Notes under the pieces: model-generated | Told to the model about the DNA's origin: nothing | What the model saw: only the letters and a program-made list of their open reading frames with translations | Database searches by the model: none | In this document: positions 26,681 through 36,500 of the stretch, piece by piece | Position numbering within the stretch: position 1 is the first letter of the stretch | Layout: every line of letters begins with the position of its first letter | NCBI RefSeq assembly: GCF_022810305.1 | Contig: NZ_JALGQH010000004.1 | Coordinates: 62,001 to 126,000, forward strand | DNA length: 64,000 nucleotides | Direction of reading: 5' to 3' | DNA from: Rhodococcus sp. ARC_M6 | Lineage (GTDB): Bacteria > Actinomycetota > Actinomycetes > Mycobacteriales > Mycobacteriaceae | Position numbers and translations under genes: made by a program

Positions 26681-28195
26681 ATGGACATCGAAGTTCTGGG
26701 CCGCGTTCTGTCCACGATTCCGGACGACGACGATCACCCGTACCGCACTGGCCCGTGGCGTCCGCAAACCACCGAGTGGTCGGCAACGGATCTGGTGGTC
26801 GAAGGCGAGATTCCCGCAGATTTGGATGGGGTCTATCTACGTAACACCGAGAACCCGGTCCATCCATCGTTGGGCAACTACCATCCGTTCGACGGTGACG
26901 GAATGGTTCATGTTGTCGGTTTTCATGATGGAAAAGTGTTCTACCGCAATCGGTTTGTCAAGACTGATGGATTTCTGGCAGAACAGGAATCCGGTGGACC
27001 ACTCTGGACCGGTATCGTGGGCAATCCGAACAAGTCGATTCGCGAGGACGGCTGGGGTGCGCGCGGTCGTCTGAAGGATTCTTCCAGCACCGATGTCACA
27101 CTGCATGCCGGGGTCGCACTCACCAGCTTCTATCAGTGCGGAGACCTCTACAAGCTCAACCCCACTACTTTGGAAACGCTGGGCAAGGCTGACTGGAACG
27201 GCCAATTCCCTTCCGACGTCGGCGTATCGGCACACCCCAAGATCGACACCCGCACCGGCGAGATGCTGTTCTTCAACTACGGCAAAGACGAACCGTATAT
27301 GCACTACGGAGTCGTCGATGCGCAGGAACAGTTGGTGCACTACATCGACATTCCGCTACCCGGGCCTCGGCTACCGCACGACATGGCGTTCACTGAGAAT
27401 TACGCAATTCTCAATGATTGCCCGTTGTTCTGGATCCCGGAAGCCCTCGCCGAAGGTAAGCACGCCACCCGCTTTTATCCCGACATTCCCTTGCGGATCG
27501 CGGTAGTGCCCAGACGTGGAAACACCGCTGACATCAAGTGGTTCGAGGCAGACCCGACATTTGTGCTGCACTTCGTCAACGCCTACGAAGAAGGTGAGGA
27601 GATTGTTCTCGATGGCTTCTACGAGGAGAATCCCGAGCCGGCCGACGACGGCGTCGGTTCCGCGTATCAACGTGCATTCCGCTTCCTGTCGCAGGAGCGG
27701 ATGGGAACACGTCTGCATCGCTGGCGACTGAACATGCGAACGGGAACGACTCGGGAAGAGCATCTTTCGGATCTCGTAACCGAATTCGGCATGATCAATG
27801 CCAACCACGCGGGAGTCAAGCATCGGTACACCTATGCGGCACAGGCGGTTCCGGGCTGGTTCCTGTTCAGTGGACTGGTCAAGCACGACACTCTGACCGG
27901 CAAAGAAGAGACCTATTCCTTCGGGGAGGGTATCTACGGCAGCGAAACCGCGATGGCGCCGCGTATCGGGTCGACGTGCGAAGACGACGGCTACCTGATC
28001 ACCATCATCTCCGACATGAACAAGGACATCTCGGAATGCCTGGTATTTGACGCGCAACGACTGAGTGACGGTCCGATTGCTCGAATCAAACTCCCCGAAC
28101 GCGTCTCGAGCGGAACACATTCGACGTGGGCACCGGGTTCCGACCTGCCCGAGTGGAATACCGCTGACAAGATGGAGGATGCGCTCGGACTGTAG
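26681..28195 (+). CDS. Carotenoid oxygenase family protein (lignostilbene/isoeugenol-type dioxygenase)
   Basis: This 504-residue protein is a non-haem iron seven-bladed propeller oxygenase that splits a carbon-carbon double bond into two carbonyls. The four iron histidines are recognisable: H185 (SAHPKID), H233 (LPHDMAF), H297 (VLHFVNAYEE) and H480 (SGTHSTW). Bacterial relatives act on carotenoids, stilbenes or isoeugenol/vinylphenols. ATG 26681 follows GAAGGAG. As last gene of the operon with a CoA ligase and thiolases, it probably opens a plant-derived or isoprenoid alkene whose acid product is then activated and shortened. A terminator follows 30 bases on. Confidence 0.92.
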   Translation: MDIEVLGRVLSTIPDDDDHPYRTGPWRPQTTEWSATDLVVEGEIPADLDGVYLRNTENPVHPSLGNYHPFDGDGMVHVVGFHDGKVFYRNRFVKTDGFLAEQESGGPLWTGIVGNPNKSIREDGWGARGRLKDSSSTDVTLHAGVALTSFYQCGDLYKLNPTTLETLGKADWNGQFPSDVGVSAHPKIDTRTGEMLFFNYGKDEPYMHYGVVDAQEQLVHYIDIPLPGPRLPHDMAFTENYAILNDCPLFWIPEALAEGKHATRFYPDIPLRIAVVPRRGNTADIKWFEADPTFVLHFVNAYEEGEEIVLDGFYEENPEPADDGVGSAYQRAFRFLSQERMGTRLHRWRLNMRTGTTREEHLSDLVTEFGMINANHAGVKHRYTYAAQAVPGWFLFSGLVKHDTLTGKEETYSFGEGIYGSETAMAPRIGSTCEDDGYLITIISDMNKDISECLVFDAQRLSDGPIARIKLPERVSSGTHSTWAPGSDLPEWNTADKMEDALGL

Positions 28196-28225
28196 CTCGC
28201 TGAGGCTTCTAACAGCCGGCACCGA

Positions 28226-28262
28226 CACTGCCCGGGCCGGAAGGCCCGGGCAGTGCTGTTTC
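28226..28262 (+). terminator. Terminator of the ligase-thiolase-oxygenase operon
   Basis: A perfect 13-bp stem (28226-28238 with 28243-28255) with a GGAA tetraloop is followed by CTGTTTCTC. Confidence 0.8.
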
Positions 28263-28387
28263 TCCACAGGGGTCCTGTTCATCCACAGGCGGAAATCGAT
28301 TCCGCACAATCCTCGATTCCCGATTCAGACTCGAAGGGGCCGACGATCGATCGGCGCGTGGCTAAAGGGATTCGAGGGGGATTAGAC

Positions 28388-28855
28388 ATGTACGAGACAT
28401 CTGTAGTCGTCGTAGGCACGGTCATCACCAACCCGGTGAAGCGGCAGACCACCAATGGTGAAGAGGTGCTGAGCTTTCGGATGGCGAGCAACGCTCGTCG
28501 CAAAGACACGACCACGGGCGAATGGACCGACGGCGCGACGCTCTATCTGACGGTCACGTGCTGGCGACGATTGGTGACCGGCGTTGGCGCATCCATTATG
28601 AAGGGTGATCCGGTCATGGCCGCGGGGGAGTTGCGCACCAACGAGTACACGACCAAAGAGGGGATTCCCCGCTCCGATCTGGAGATGCGGGCCACCGCAG
28701 TGGGGCCTGACCTGGCGCGGTGTATCGCGAAGATCGAGCGGCACAGCAAGCCTGTGTCGACCGACGAGTTCGTACCGTCGGAGGATTCGGTGGACATCAG
28801 CGACGCTGTCGATATCAGCGACGCTGTCGATATCAGCGATACCGTCGCTGCGTGA
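28388..28855 (+). CDS. ssbB: Single-stranded DNA-binding protein paralog (SsbB-like)
   Basis: This 155-residue protein has one OB fold (about 1-112): SVVVVGTVITNPVKRQ, LSFRMASNARRKD, LYLTVTCWRRL, GDPVMAAGELRTNEY. The tail lacks the acidic DDDIPF-like tip that recruits partners in the main SSB; instead it ends with three 6-residue VDIS(D)(A/T) units encoded by an 18-bp tandem repeat. ATG 28388 has GAGGGGG seven bases upstream. Position next to ettA and gdh matches M. tuberculosis Rv2478c, reported as a second SSB. It is convergent with the MarR gene with a one-base gap. Confidence 0.9.
   Translation: MYETSVVVVGTVITNPVKRQTTNGEEVLSFRMASNARRKDTTTGEWTDGATLYLTVTCWRRLVTGVGASIMKGDPVMAAGELRTNEYTTKEGIPRSDLEMRATAVGPDLARCIAKIERHSKPVSTDEFVPSEDSVDISDAVDISDAVDISDTVAA
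28790..28843 (+). repeat. 18-bp tandem repeat, three copies, in the ssbB 3' end
   Basis: Units at 28790-28807, 28808-28825 and 28826-28843 read GTsGAyATCAGCGAyrCy. The first two are nearly identical; the third has three changes. The repeat keeps the reading frame and lengthens the acidic tail in 6-residue steps, so copy number may vary between strains by slippage. Confidence 0.9.
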
Positions 28856-28856
28856 A

Positions 28857-29324
28857 CTAGCTCACGCTCCGGGTTTTCGAGCAGTCGCGGGCTCGGCCAT
28901 GGTCGTGACCCGCGTCTACTCGCTCGAGCAATTGGTACAGAACACTCTGCTCGGAATCATCGAGGTCGTCGAACACATCGGCGGATTCGCGCCGCTGAGC
29001 TTCGGTGATGTCCGCCGCCAGGGTGGCACCCGAGTCGGTGAGTTCGAGGAGTACTGCGCGGCGATCGCCCGGATCGGGCATGCGCGTAACCCAGCCTGCG
29101 GCCTCGAGGGAATCGACGACGTCGGTTGCGGAACGGGGGACGATACGCAGTCGCTCGGCAAGGAAGCCCAAACGTACTGGTTCGCCGGCGCGTGCAAGTA
29201 CCCGAATCGCGCGGCCTTGGGATGGCGACAGGCCGAACGGTTCCAACGCGGCGATCTGGCGTCGCCGAATGGTTCGGGCTACGGACATCACTACGTCGGT
29301 GAGTTCGCGCTCTCGGGAATGCAT
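28857..29324 (-). CDS. MarR-family transcriptional regulator
   Basis: This 155-residue winged-helix protein has the MarR pattern: recognition helix region LGFLAERLRIVPRSATDVVDSLEAAGWVTR and wing MPDPGDRRAVLLELTDSG (the DxRR wing motif is present). It is divergent from the ABC exporter, and palindromic half-sites lie between them, so it probably represses the exporter and itself until a ligand, perhaps an exported drug, binds. ATG 29324 has no ribosome site but TAGACT lies six bases before it, indicating a leaderless transcript. Confidence 0.9.
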   Translation of the reverse strand: MHSRERELTDVVMSVARTIRRRQIAALEPFGLSPSQGRAIRVLARAGEPVRLGFLAERLRIVPRSATDVVDSLEAAGWVTRMPDPGDRRAVLLELTDSGATLAADITEAQRRESADVFDDLDDSEQSVLYQLLERVDAGHDHGRARDCSKTRSVS

Positions 29325-29330
29325 GCGGTC

Positions 29331-29336
29331 AGTCTA
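29331..29336 (-). promoter_or_regulatory. Leaderless -10 box for the MarR gene
   Basis: On the minus strand TAGACT (TANNNT) lies six bases before the ATG at 29324. The palindromic operator starts 17 bases further upstream, overlapping the expected -35 region, so binding would block transcription. Confidence 0.55.
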
Positions 29337-29352
29337 GCGTTGTTGGTGTCAG

Positions 29353-29373
29353 CCTCATAGTGAGGTAACCTCA
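29353..29373. promoter_or_regulatory. Probable MarR operator, alternating half-sites
   Basis: The stretch is CCTCA-tag-TGAGG-taa-CCTCA: two overlapping perfect 13-bp palindromes (29353-29365; TGAGGTAACCTCA at 29361-29373). It lies between the divergent MarR and ABC exporter genes, close to both promoters. MarR dimers commonly bind palindromes of this size. Confidence 0.65.
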
Positions 29374-29415
29374 TCAATATGAAGTGTGGGTGAGAAGCGC
29401 CTCCAGGAGGTAAAC

Positions 29416-31248
29416 GTGAGACCAGATCACATCAGAGATTTTGACAAGCCCGCCGCCCCGTTTGCTCCGGCGGACCCCGTATCACCGCGACGAGTGCTCG
29501 AATTGTTCAGGCCGTACCGGAAACAAATCGCGATAGTCACAGCCGTGATCACTCTCAGCGCGATCGTTGCGTTAGGAAGTCCGCTGCTTCTCCGCGAAAT
29601 GCTGGACAAAGCTATCCCGGACAAGAACCTCGGACTCGTCAGTTTCTTGGCGATCGGCATGATCGCCATTGCGATCATCACCAGTTGCCTCGGCGTGGCT
29701 CAAACCTGGATGTCCAACAGCATCGGCCAGAAACTGATGCATCAACTGCGTGTGCGGGTGTACTCGCATCTGCAGAATCAGTCCCTCGGATTTTTTGCCC
29801 GGACAAGAACCGGCGAAGTGCAGTCGCGCATCGCCAACGACATCGGCGGCATGCAATCGGTAGTCACCAACACCGCAACGTCGATTGCGCAAAACGCAAC
29901 AACAGTTGCCGCGACCATCGTCGCGTTGTTCCTGCTCGACTGGCGTCTGGCGATTTTCTCGCTCGCGATCCTGCCGGTCTTCATCCGCATTGCGCGAAAG
30001 ATCGGCAACGAGCGCCGCAAGATCTCGGGTACCCGGCAAAAGTTGCTCAGTGACCTGTCTGTTCAGGTGGAAGAATCCCTCTCGGTCAGTGGCATCTTGC
30101 TCGGCAAGACCACCGGCGCGAAGTCAGCGCTCACCGACCGCTTCAGCGAACGCTCCGCCGAAGTAGCCGACGTCGAATTGCGCGCGATGATGGCCGGAAA
30201 ATGGCGAATGGCAACCATGTCGATCACCTTTGCCGCAATGCCCGCATTGGTCTACTGGTTTGCCGGATTCACGCTCGACCACGGCAACACCATTACCGTC
30301 GGAACCCTGGTTGCCTTCACGACTTTGCAGACTCAGTTGTTCCGGCCGACCATGATGCTCCTCAACACCGGCGTTGAAGTACAGAGTTCCATGGCTCTGT
30401 TCAGTCGGGTGTTCGAGTACCTGGATCTGCCGATCGACATTGCCGATCCGGAGGAGTCGAAGGAATTCGACCGGGCAACGATGACTGGCGAATTGCGATT
30501 CGACCACGTCGACTTCTCGTACCCCGGGACTGACTCCAAGACGTTGAACGATATCGATCTGAGTGTCCCCGCCGGCGGAACCCTCGCGCTGGTCGGATCA
30601 ACAGGTTCCGGCAAGACCACCCTCGGATACCTCGCCGCGCGGTTGTACGACCCGACGGCCGGTTCCGTGACGATCGACGGCGTCGATCTACGTGACCTCG
30701 ATCTGTCCACGGTCTCCGACCTGATCGGCGTTGTATCTCAGGAGACATACTTGTTCCATACGACGATCCGCGAGAATCTACGGTTCGCGAAACCCGATGC
30801 CACTGACGTAGAGATCGAGCAGGCCGCACGCATCGCGCAGATCCACGAGTTCATTGTCGGTCTGGACGAGGGTTACGACACCATGGTTGGTGAGCGTGGC
30901 TACCGGTTCTCGGGCGGCGAGAAGCAACGTATCGCCATTGCGCGCACAGTATTGCGAAACCCGCCGATCCTGGTTCTCGACGAGGCGACCAGCGCGCTGG
31001 ACAATCGCACCGAGCGTGCGCTCCAGGACGCCCTGGATGAACTCATGGTTGGGCGCACCACTCTTGTTGTGGCGCACAGGCTTTCCACGGTTCGGGACGC
31101 GGACCTGATTGCCGTGCTCGACCAGGGCGTGGTCGTGGAGAAGGGTACACATGACGAGTTGGTGGAACGGGGTGGACGGTATGCGCAGCTTCTCGCGGCT
31201 ACCGGCAACGACGCTACGGAACTGCCGTCCGAACTGCAGAGCGTGTGA
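29416..31248 (+). CDS. ABC exporter, fused transmembrane and ATPase domains
   Basis: This 610-residue half-transporter has an ABC type 1 exporter membrane domain (about 35-340, six helices, e.g. IVTAVITLSAIVALGSPLLL and VVALFLLDWRLAIFSLAILPVF) and a nucleotide-binding domain (about 360-595): Walker A GSTGSGKT (394-401), signature FSGGEKQRIAIART, Walker B ILVLDEATSALD and switch VAHRLST. It resembles multidrug or lipid exporters working as homodimers. GTG 29416 follows CAGGAGG. The linked MarR regulator suggests ligand-induced efflux. This pair interrupts the ssbB-ettA order known from mycobacteria. Confidence 0.92.
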   Translation: MRPDHIRDFDKPAAPFAPADPVSPRRVLELFRPYRKQIAIVTAVITLSAIVALGSPLLLREMLDKAIPDKNLGLVSFLAIGMIAIAIITSCLGVAQTWMSNSIGQKLMHQLRVRVYSHLQNQSLGFFARTRTGEVQSRIANDIGGMQSVVTNTATSIAQNATTVAATIVALFLLDWRLAIFSLAILPVFIRIARKIGNERRKISGTRQKLLSDLSVQVEESLSVSGILLGKTTGAKSALTDRFSERSAEVADVELRAMMAGKWRMATMSITFAAMPALVYWFAGFTLDHGNTITVGTLVAFTTLQTQLFRPTMMLLNTGVEVQSSMALFSRVFEYLDLPIDIADPEESKEFDRATMTGELRFDHVDFSYPGTDSKTLNDIDLSVPAGGTLALVGSTGSGKTTLGYLAARLYDPTAGSVTIDGVDLRDLDLSTVSDLIGVVSQETYLFHTTIRENLRFAKPDATDVEIEQAARIAQIHEFIVGLDEGYDTMVGERGYRFSGGEKQRIAIARTVLRNPPILVLDEATSALDNRTERALQDALDELMVGRTTLVVAHRLSTVRDADLIAVLDQGVVVEKGTHDELVERGGRYAQLLAATGNDATELPSELQSV

Positions 31249-31286
31249 ACCTCCACGCGCAATGTGGGTAATGCGACAATCGCCGA

Positions 31287-31292
31287 TAGGCT
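31287..31292 (+). promoter_or_regulatory. Leaderless -10 box for ettA
   Basis: TAGGCT (TANNNT) lies seven bases before the ATG at 31300, with no ribosome site between. It fits a leaderless start and supports this ATG over upstream in-frame codons. Confidence 0.6.
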
Positions 31293-31299
31293 GACGGTC

Positions 31300-32979
31300 A
31301 TGGCTGAGTTTATTTACACGATGAAGAAGGTGCGCAAGGCGCACGGTGACAAGGTCATCCTCGATGACGTCACGATGAGTTTTTACCCCGGCGCGAAGAT
31401 CGGTGTCGTCGGACCCAACGGCGCTGGTAAGTCCAGCATCCTCAAGATCATGGCCGGACTGGACCAGCCGGGCAACGGCGAGGCATTCATCGCTCCCGGA
31501 GCAACGGTCGGCATCCTCATGCAGGAGCCGCAGCTCGACGAGACCAAGACCGTTCGTGAGAACGTCGAAGAGGGCCTCGGCGAGACCATGGTTCAGCTCA
31601 AGCGATACAACGAGATCGCCGAGCTCATGGCTACGGATTACTCCGACGAGCTGATGGAAGAGATGGGCGAGCTTCAGGAGAAGCTTGACCATGCCAACGC
31701 CTGGGAGATCGATTCCCAGCTCGAACAGGCCATGGACGCGCTGCGTTGCCCGCCGCCCGAGGACATGGTCACCCACCTTTCCGGTGGTGAGAAGCGTCGC
31801 GTCGCACTGTGCAAGCTGCTGCTGAGCAAGCCCGATCTGTTGCTCCTCGATGAGCCCACTAACCACCTCGACGCCGAGTCGGTCCTGTGGCTCGAGCAGC
31901 ATCTCGCTGCCTACCCCGGCGCTATCCTCGCCGTCACTCACGATCGTTACTTCCTCGATCATGTGGCGCAGTGGATCTGTGAGGTCGACCGCGGTCGCCT
32001 CTACCCGTACGAGGGCAACTACTCCACGTACCTGGAGCAGAAGGCCGCTCGCCTCGAGGTGTCCGGCAAGAAGGACCAGAAGCTGCAGAAGCGGCTCAAG
32101 GACGAACTCGCGTGGGTTCGTTCCGGTGCAAAGGCCCGTCAGGCCAAGAGCAAGGCTCGTCTGGATCGCTACGAAGAGATGGCGATCGAGGCGGAAAAGA
32201 CCCGCAAGCTCGACTTCGACGAGATCCAGATTCCGGCACCGCCGCGTCTGGGCGACATTGTCGTCGAGGTCAAGAACCTCGACAAGGGCTTCGACGGCCG
32301 CGTCCTGATCAAGGACCTCTCGTTCACGCTTCCGCGTAACGGCATCGTCGGCGTCATCGGCCCCAACGGTGTTGGTAAGACGACTTTGTTCAAGACCATC
32401 GTCGGTCTCGAAGAGCCGGACTCGGGTGAGGTCAAGATCGGTCAGACGGTCAAGCTGAGCTACGTCGACCAGAACCGCAGTGGCATCGACCCGAAGAAGA
32501 CGGTCTGGGAGACCGTGTCCGACGGACTCGACTTCATCGTCGTCGGCCAGACCGAATTCCCGTCGCGCGCCTACATCAGCTCGTTCGGATTCAAGGGTCA
32601 CGATCAGCAGAAGCCGGCCGGCGTTCTCTCCGGTGGTGAGCGCAACCGTCTGAACCTGGCGATGACGCTCAAGCAGGGCGGCAACCTGATCCTGCTGGAT
32701 GAGCCGACTAACGACCTCGACGTCGAAACCCTCGGTTCGCTGGAGAACGCTCTCGAAGAGTTCCCGGGTTGCGCCGTCGTGATCTCGCACGATCGCTGGT
32801 TCCTGGACCGCACGTGTACCCACATCCTGGCGTGGGAAGGAGGCTTCGGCGACAACGAAGCTGCTTGGTACTGGTACGAAGGCAACTTCGAAGGCTACGA
32901 GGCAAACAAGGTTGAGCGACTCGGCGCCGACGCCGCGCGTCCGCACCGCGTCACGCACCGCAAGCTCACCCGGGACTGA
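31300..32979 (+). CDS. ettA: Energy-dependent translational throttle EttA (ABC-F protein)
   Basis: This 559-residue ABC-F protein has two ATPase domains and no membrane segments: Walker A GPNGAGKS and GPNGVGKT, signatures LSGGEKRRVALCKLL and LSGGERNRLNLAMTL, and Walker B LLLLDEPTNHLD and LILLDEPTNDLD. Between them lies the charged P-site tRNA-interaction linker (KKDQKLQKRLKDELAWVRSGAKARQAKSKAR region). EttA binds the ribosomal E site and controls entry into elongation by ATP/ADP level. Length equals E. coli EttA (555). The downstream thioesterase starts three bases after the stop. Homolog of Rv2477c in the same order. Confidence 0.95.
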   Translation: MAEFIYTMKKVRKAHGDKVILDDVTMSFYPGAKIGVVGPNGAGKSSILKIMAGLDQPGNGEAFIAPGATVGILMQEPQLDETKTVRENVEEGLGETMVQLKRYNEIAELMATDYSDELMEEMGELQEKLDHANAWEIDSQLEQAMDALRCPPPEDMVTHLSGGEKRRVALCKLLLSKPDLLLLDEPTNHLDAESVLWLEQHLAAYPGAILAVTHDRYFLDHVAQWICEVDRGRLYPYEGNYSTYLEQKAARLEVSGKKDQKLQKRLKDELAWVRSGAKARQAKSKARLDRYEEMAIEAEKTRKLDFDEIQIPAPPRLGDIVVEVKNLDKGFDGRVLIKDLSFTLPRNGIVGVIGPNGVGKTTLFKTIVGLEEPDSGEVKIGQTVKLSYVDQNRSGIDPKKTVWETVSDGLDFIVVGQTEFPSRAYISSFGFKGHDQQKPAGVLSGGERNRLNLAMTLKQGGNLILLDEPTNDLDVETLGSLENALEEFPGCAVVISHDRWFLDRTCTHILAWEGGFGDNEAAWYWYEGNFEGYEANKVERLGADAARPHRVTHRKLTRD

Positions 32980-32982
32980 CCT

Positions 32983-33417
32983 GTGGCAGACGCATTCAGT
33001 TGCGAGGTCCAGGTTCGGTGGGGTGATTCCGACCGCCTGGGCCATGTCAACAACACCAAGTACGCCGAGTACATGCAGGAAGCTCGAATCCAGTTTCTGG
33101 AGTCGAAGCTTGCTGCTCACGGTGGGCGGCCGGGGTACGTCGTCGTTCGAAAGATGACTATCGAATTCCTCAAGCCTGTGACGGATTCTTCCGGTCCGTT
33201 GCAGATCGACGTCGTCACGACACATGTCGGCAAGTCGTCGTTCACGGTCCGTCACATCATCCGCGACAACACGGGTGCCGAGTGCGCCTTCGGCGACGCG
33301 CTGATGGTCGGATTCGACAAGGTGACCGAAAAGTCCAGAACCCTTGCCGAGAGTGAACGTTCGGTTCTCGAAGCTGCGCTCGTCTCGGTGAATGAACCGC
33401 AAGATTTCGTCTCGTAG
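32983..33417 (+). CDS. Hotdog-fold acyl-CoA thioesterase (4HBT type)
   Basis: This 144-residue hotdog protein has the 4-hydroxybenzoyl-CoA thioesterase pattern: VRWGDSDRLGHVNNTKYAEYMQEARIQFL, with the catalytic aspartate in WGDSDRLGHVNN. It hydrolyses an acyl-CoA of unknown chain. The start is GTG, three bases after the ettA stop, so it is translated from the ettA transcript. A second family member lies on the other side of gdh at 38.36 kb; they share the motif but differ enough to be old paralogs. Confidence 0.87.
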   Translation: MADAFSCEVQVRWGDSDRLGHVNNTKYAEYMQEARIQFLESKLAAHGGRPGYVVVRKMTIEFLKPVTDSSGPLQIDVVTTHVGKSSFTVRHIIRDNTGAECAFGDALMVGFDKVTEKSRTLAESERSVLEAALVSVNEPQDFVS

Positions 33418-33518
33418 TTCGCCCTAGATGGTGGTCGCCGCGGCTAGTCTCGAGTCAGAGATTGGCCGCGGTGATCAGAACTCACCGTGATCTAGACCTA
33501 CAGGGATGTGAGTCAAGA

Positions 33519-36500
33519 ATGACGGACCGACAAGAGACCTCCTCAAGCCTCGACGAAGCGACGTTACTCACGCGCCTTCGCGAGGCTTTTTTCACACATA
33601 TCGACGAGGGTGACAGCGACGATGTGATCAATGGCCGAACTGATCGAGTCTTACTGGCACATCTTGCACTCGGGCGACACCGGACGCCGGGAACCGCGGT
33701 GTGGCGTGTGTACCGCCCGGGGGGACCGGAAGGTCTCGGAGCTTCCGTGCAGATCGTCACCGACGACATGTCGCTGCTCGTCGAGTCCGTCACGGCGATG
33801 CTCAATCGGCTCGGTGTGGGAATCAGTCAGTTCGCGCATCCGATCCTGACCGTGGAACGCGACAATTCTGGCAATCTGGTTTCCTTGGACGGCAACGGGA
33901 TTCAAGAATCCTGGATGCACGTTCAGTTGGATTCCGAAGTCGACGAATCAGCTCTCGACGCTATCGGTGCGCATCTGGGCAAAGTGCTCGCAGATGTCCG
34001 TCAGGTCGTCGGCGACACTCCGGCCATGACTGCGCTCGAGTTGGGTATCGCTGATGAACTCGAGCGATCGGCATCCACGGCGTCGGGGAGAATTTCGCCC
34101 GAAGAGTTTTCCGATACCGCGCGGTTGCTCCGCTGGATGGCCGACGGCAACTATGCGGTGCTGGGATACCGCCGATTCGAGGGCACCTCCGACGGTTCAC
34201 GCACCGTCGAGGGTAGCGCTCTGGGAGTGCTCCGCACCGATGTCGTCACCGAAGGGCCGATGAGTTTGCCGCCCGTTGCGGATCTCCCGGACCGCCCGCT
34301 GCTGGTCCTCACGCAAGGCTCGTTCCCGGCCACGGTTCACCGCGCGGTTTACCCCTATTTCGTCGGCGTCTCCATCCTCGATGACAACGGAAACATCGTG
34401 GGGGAGCACAGGTTTCTCGGAGTGTTCACGGTGGTGGCGCTACACGAGAACGTACTCGCGATTCCGCTGATCGAGCGCCGTGTACGTGAAGTGATCAAAC
34501 GGGCCGGTGTGGATCTCAATTCGTATTCCGGCCAGGCGATGCTCGAAGTGATCCAGTCGTTCCCGCGTACCGAGTTGTTCTCGAGTGACACACAAACCTT
34601 GTTCGAGACCGTCCATGCTGTCCACAGCATCGGACTGCGTCGGCAGGTGCGGTTGTTCGTACGCGAAGACACGTTCGGGCGCTTTGTCTCGTGCCTGGTG
34701 TATCTGCCGCGCGACCGCTATACGACGCGTGTGCGCCTGGCGATGCAGCACACGCTGTGGCGTGAATTCGGTCCGGGCACTCTCGATTACACAGCCCGGG
34801 TTACCGAGAACGATCTGGCGTTGCTTCACGTGACGATCCGCCGCGAGCCGGGCAGCGAACCGGTTCATCTGGATGTGTCCGAGGAGAATCGTGAGCGGGT
34901 CCAGGGGTTACTGACTGAGGTCAGTCGCAGTTGGGACGACCGAATCACGGACCTTGTGCGCGATGCGTCGAGTGCGGAACTTGAACTTGTGCAGCGGTAT
35001 TCGCGTGTTCTTCCGGACGGGTACAAAGAAGATTTCGAACCTTCCCGAGCGCTGTCCGACATCGCTCGACTGGAGGCCCTGGCACCCGGAGCGATCGATG
35101 TATTGCTTTATCGGGCGGAGGATTCCGATCCGGGTCAGTGGCGGTTCACACTCTTTGTCGGCGGCGGCGGTATCTCGCTCAGTCAGGTTCTTCCGGTATT
35201 GCAGTCGCTCGGAGTGGAGGTGCTCGACGAAAGGCCACACGTTGTGGAGCGCCTCGACGGAGTGCAGTGCTGGATCTACGATTTCGGGCTGTCAGTTCCG
35301 GCGGATCTACGGGCGTCCGTGGAAATCGACCTCGATACACAAGTTCCGTTGGAAACCAGCACAGTTCCGCTGACCGAGGTGCAGAAGCGTTTCACCGCTG
35401 CCTTCGGTGCCGTGTGGTTCGGACGCGCCGAGGCCGATCGTTTCAACGAACTGGTGCTGCGTGCCGGAATGACGTGGCGGCAGGCAGTTGTGCTGCGTGC
35501 TTACGCAAAGTACTTGCGGCAGGCTACCTTTCCCTATAGTCAGTTCCATATCGAGGGAATTGCCCTCACACACCCGAAGACGGCTTGTGCGTTGGTGGAG
35601 TTGTTCGAGGCAATGTTCGATCCGCAGTTGCGCGATGAAGCGCGCGTCGCCGAGTTGGAGGAGCAGTTGCGGGCCTCCATCGACGAGGTACTCAGTCTGG
35701 ATGCCGACCGCATTCTGCGCGGCATGTTCTCGCTGGTGAAAGCCACGTTGCGCACCAATTTCTACGTCATCGACGAGGACGGGCGTTCACGCGACTACCT
35801 GTCGATCAAGCTCGATCCGTCCCGGATCAGTGAATTGCCCAAGCCCAGGCCGGCTTTCGAGATCTATGTGTACTCGCCGAAAGTCGAAGGAGTGCACCTT
35901 CGGTTCGGTGCGGTCGCGCGCGGCGGTTTGAGGTGGTCGGATCGGCGCGAAGATTTCCGCACCGAGGTTCTCGGCTTGGTGAAGGCCCAGGCCGTCAAAA
36001 ATGCCGTCATCGTGCCGGTGGGTGCCAAGGGTGGGTTCGTCGTGAAGAATCCGCCGTTGCCGACCGGTGATCCGGTGGTAGATCGCACGGCAACATTGGA
36101 GTCCGGCAAGGCGTGCTACCGCACCTTCATCTCGGGGCTTCTCGACATCACCGACAACGTCGATCCCGATACGGGAGCGGTTGTCACCCCGGAGCGGGTG
36201 GTGCGTAAGGACGACGAGGATCGTTACCTGGTAGTCGCCGCAGACAAGGGGACTGCATCGTTCTCCGACCTGGCGAACTCTGTTGCTGCGCAATATGATT
36301 TCTGGCTCGGTGACGCTTTCGCATCAGGTGGATCGGTGGGATACGACCACAAGGGAATGGGGATCACGGCGCGCGGCGCGTGGGAGAGTGTCAAGCGTCA
36401 TTTCCGCGAGATCGGCGTCGACACGCAGTCCGAGGATTTCACCACCGTCGGCGTGGGCGACATGAGCGGCGACGTTTTCGGCAACGGCATGTTGCTCAGC

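Noticed and set aside
30778..33402. 874-codon minus-strand open frame opposite the ABC exporter, ettA and a thioesterase
   Set aside because: It runs antisense to three well-supported genes with full motif sets, has no domain signatures and no ribosome site; long antisense frames are common in high-GC genomes because of codon bias.
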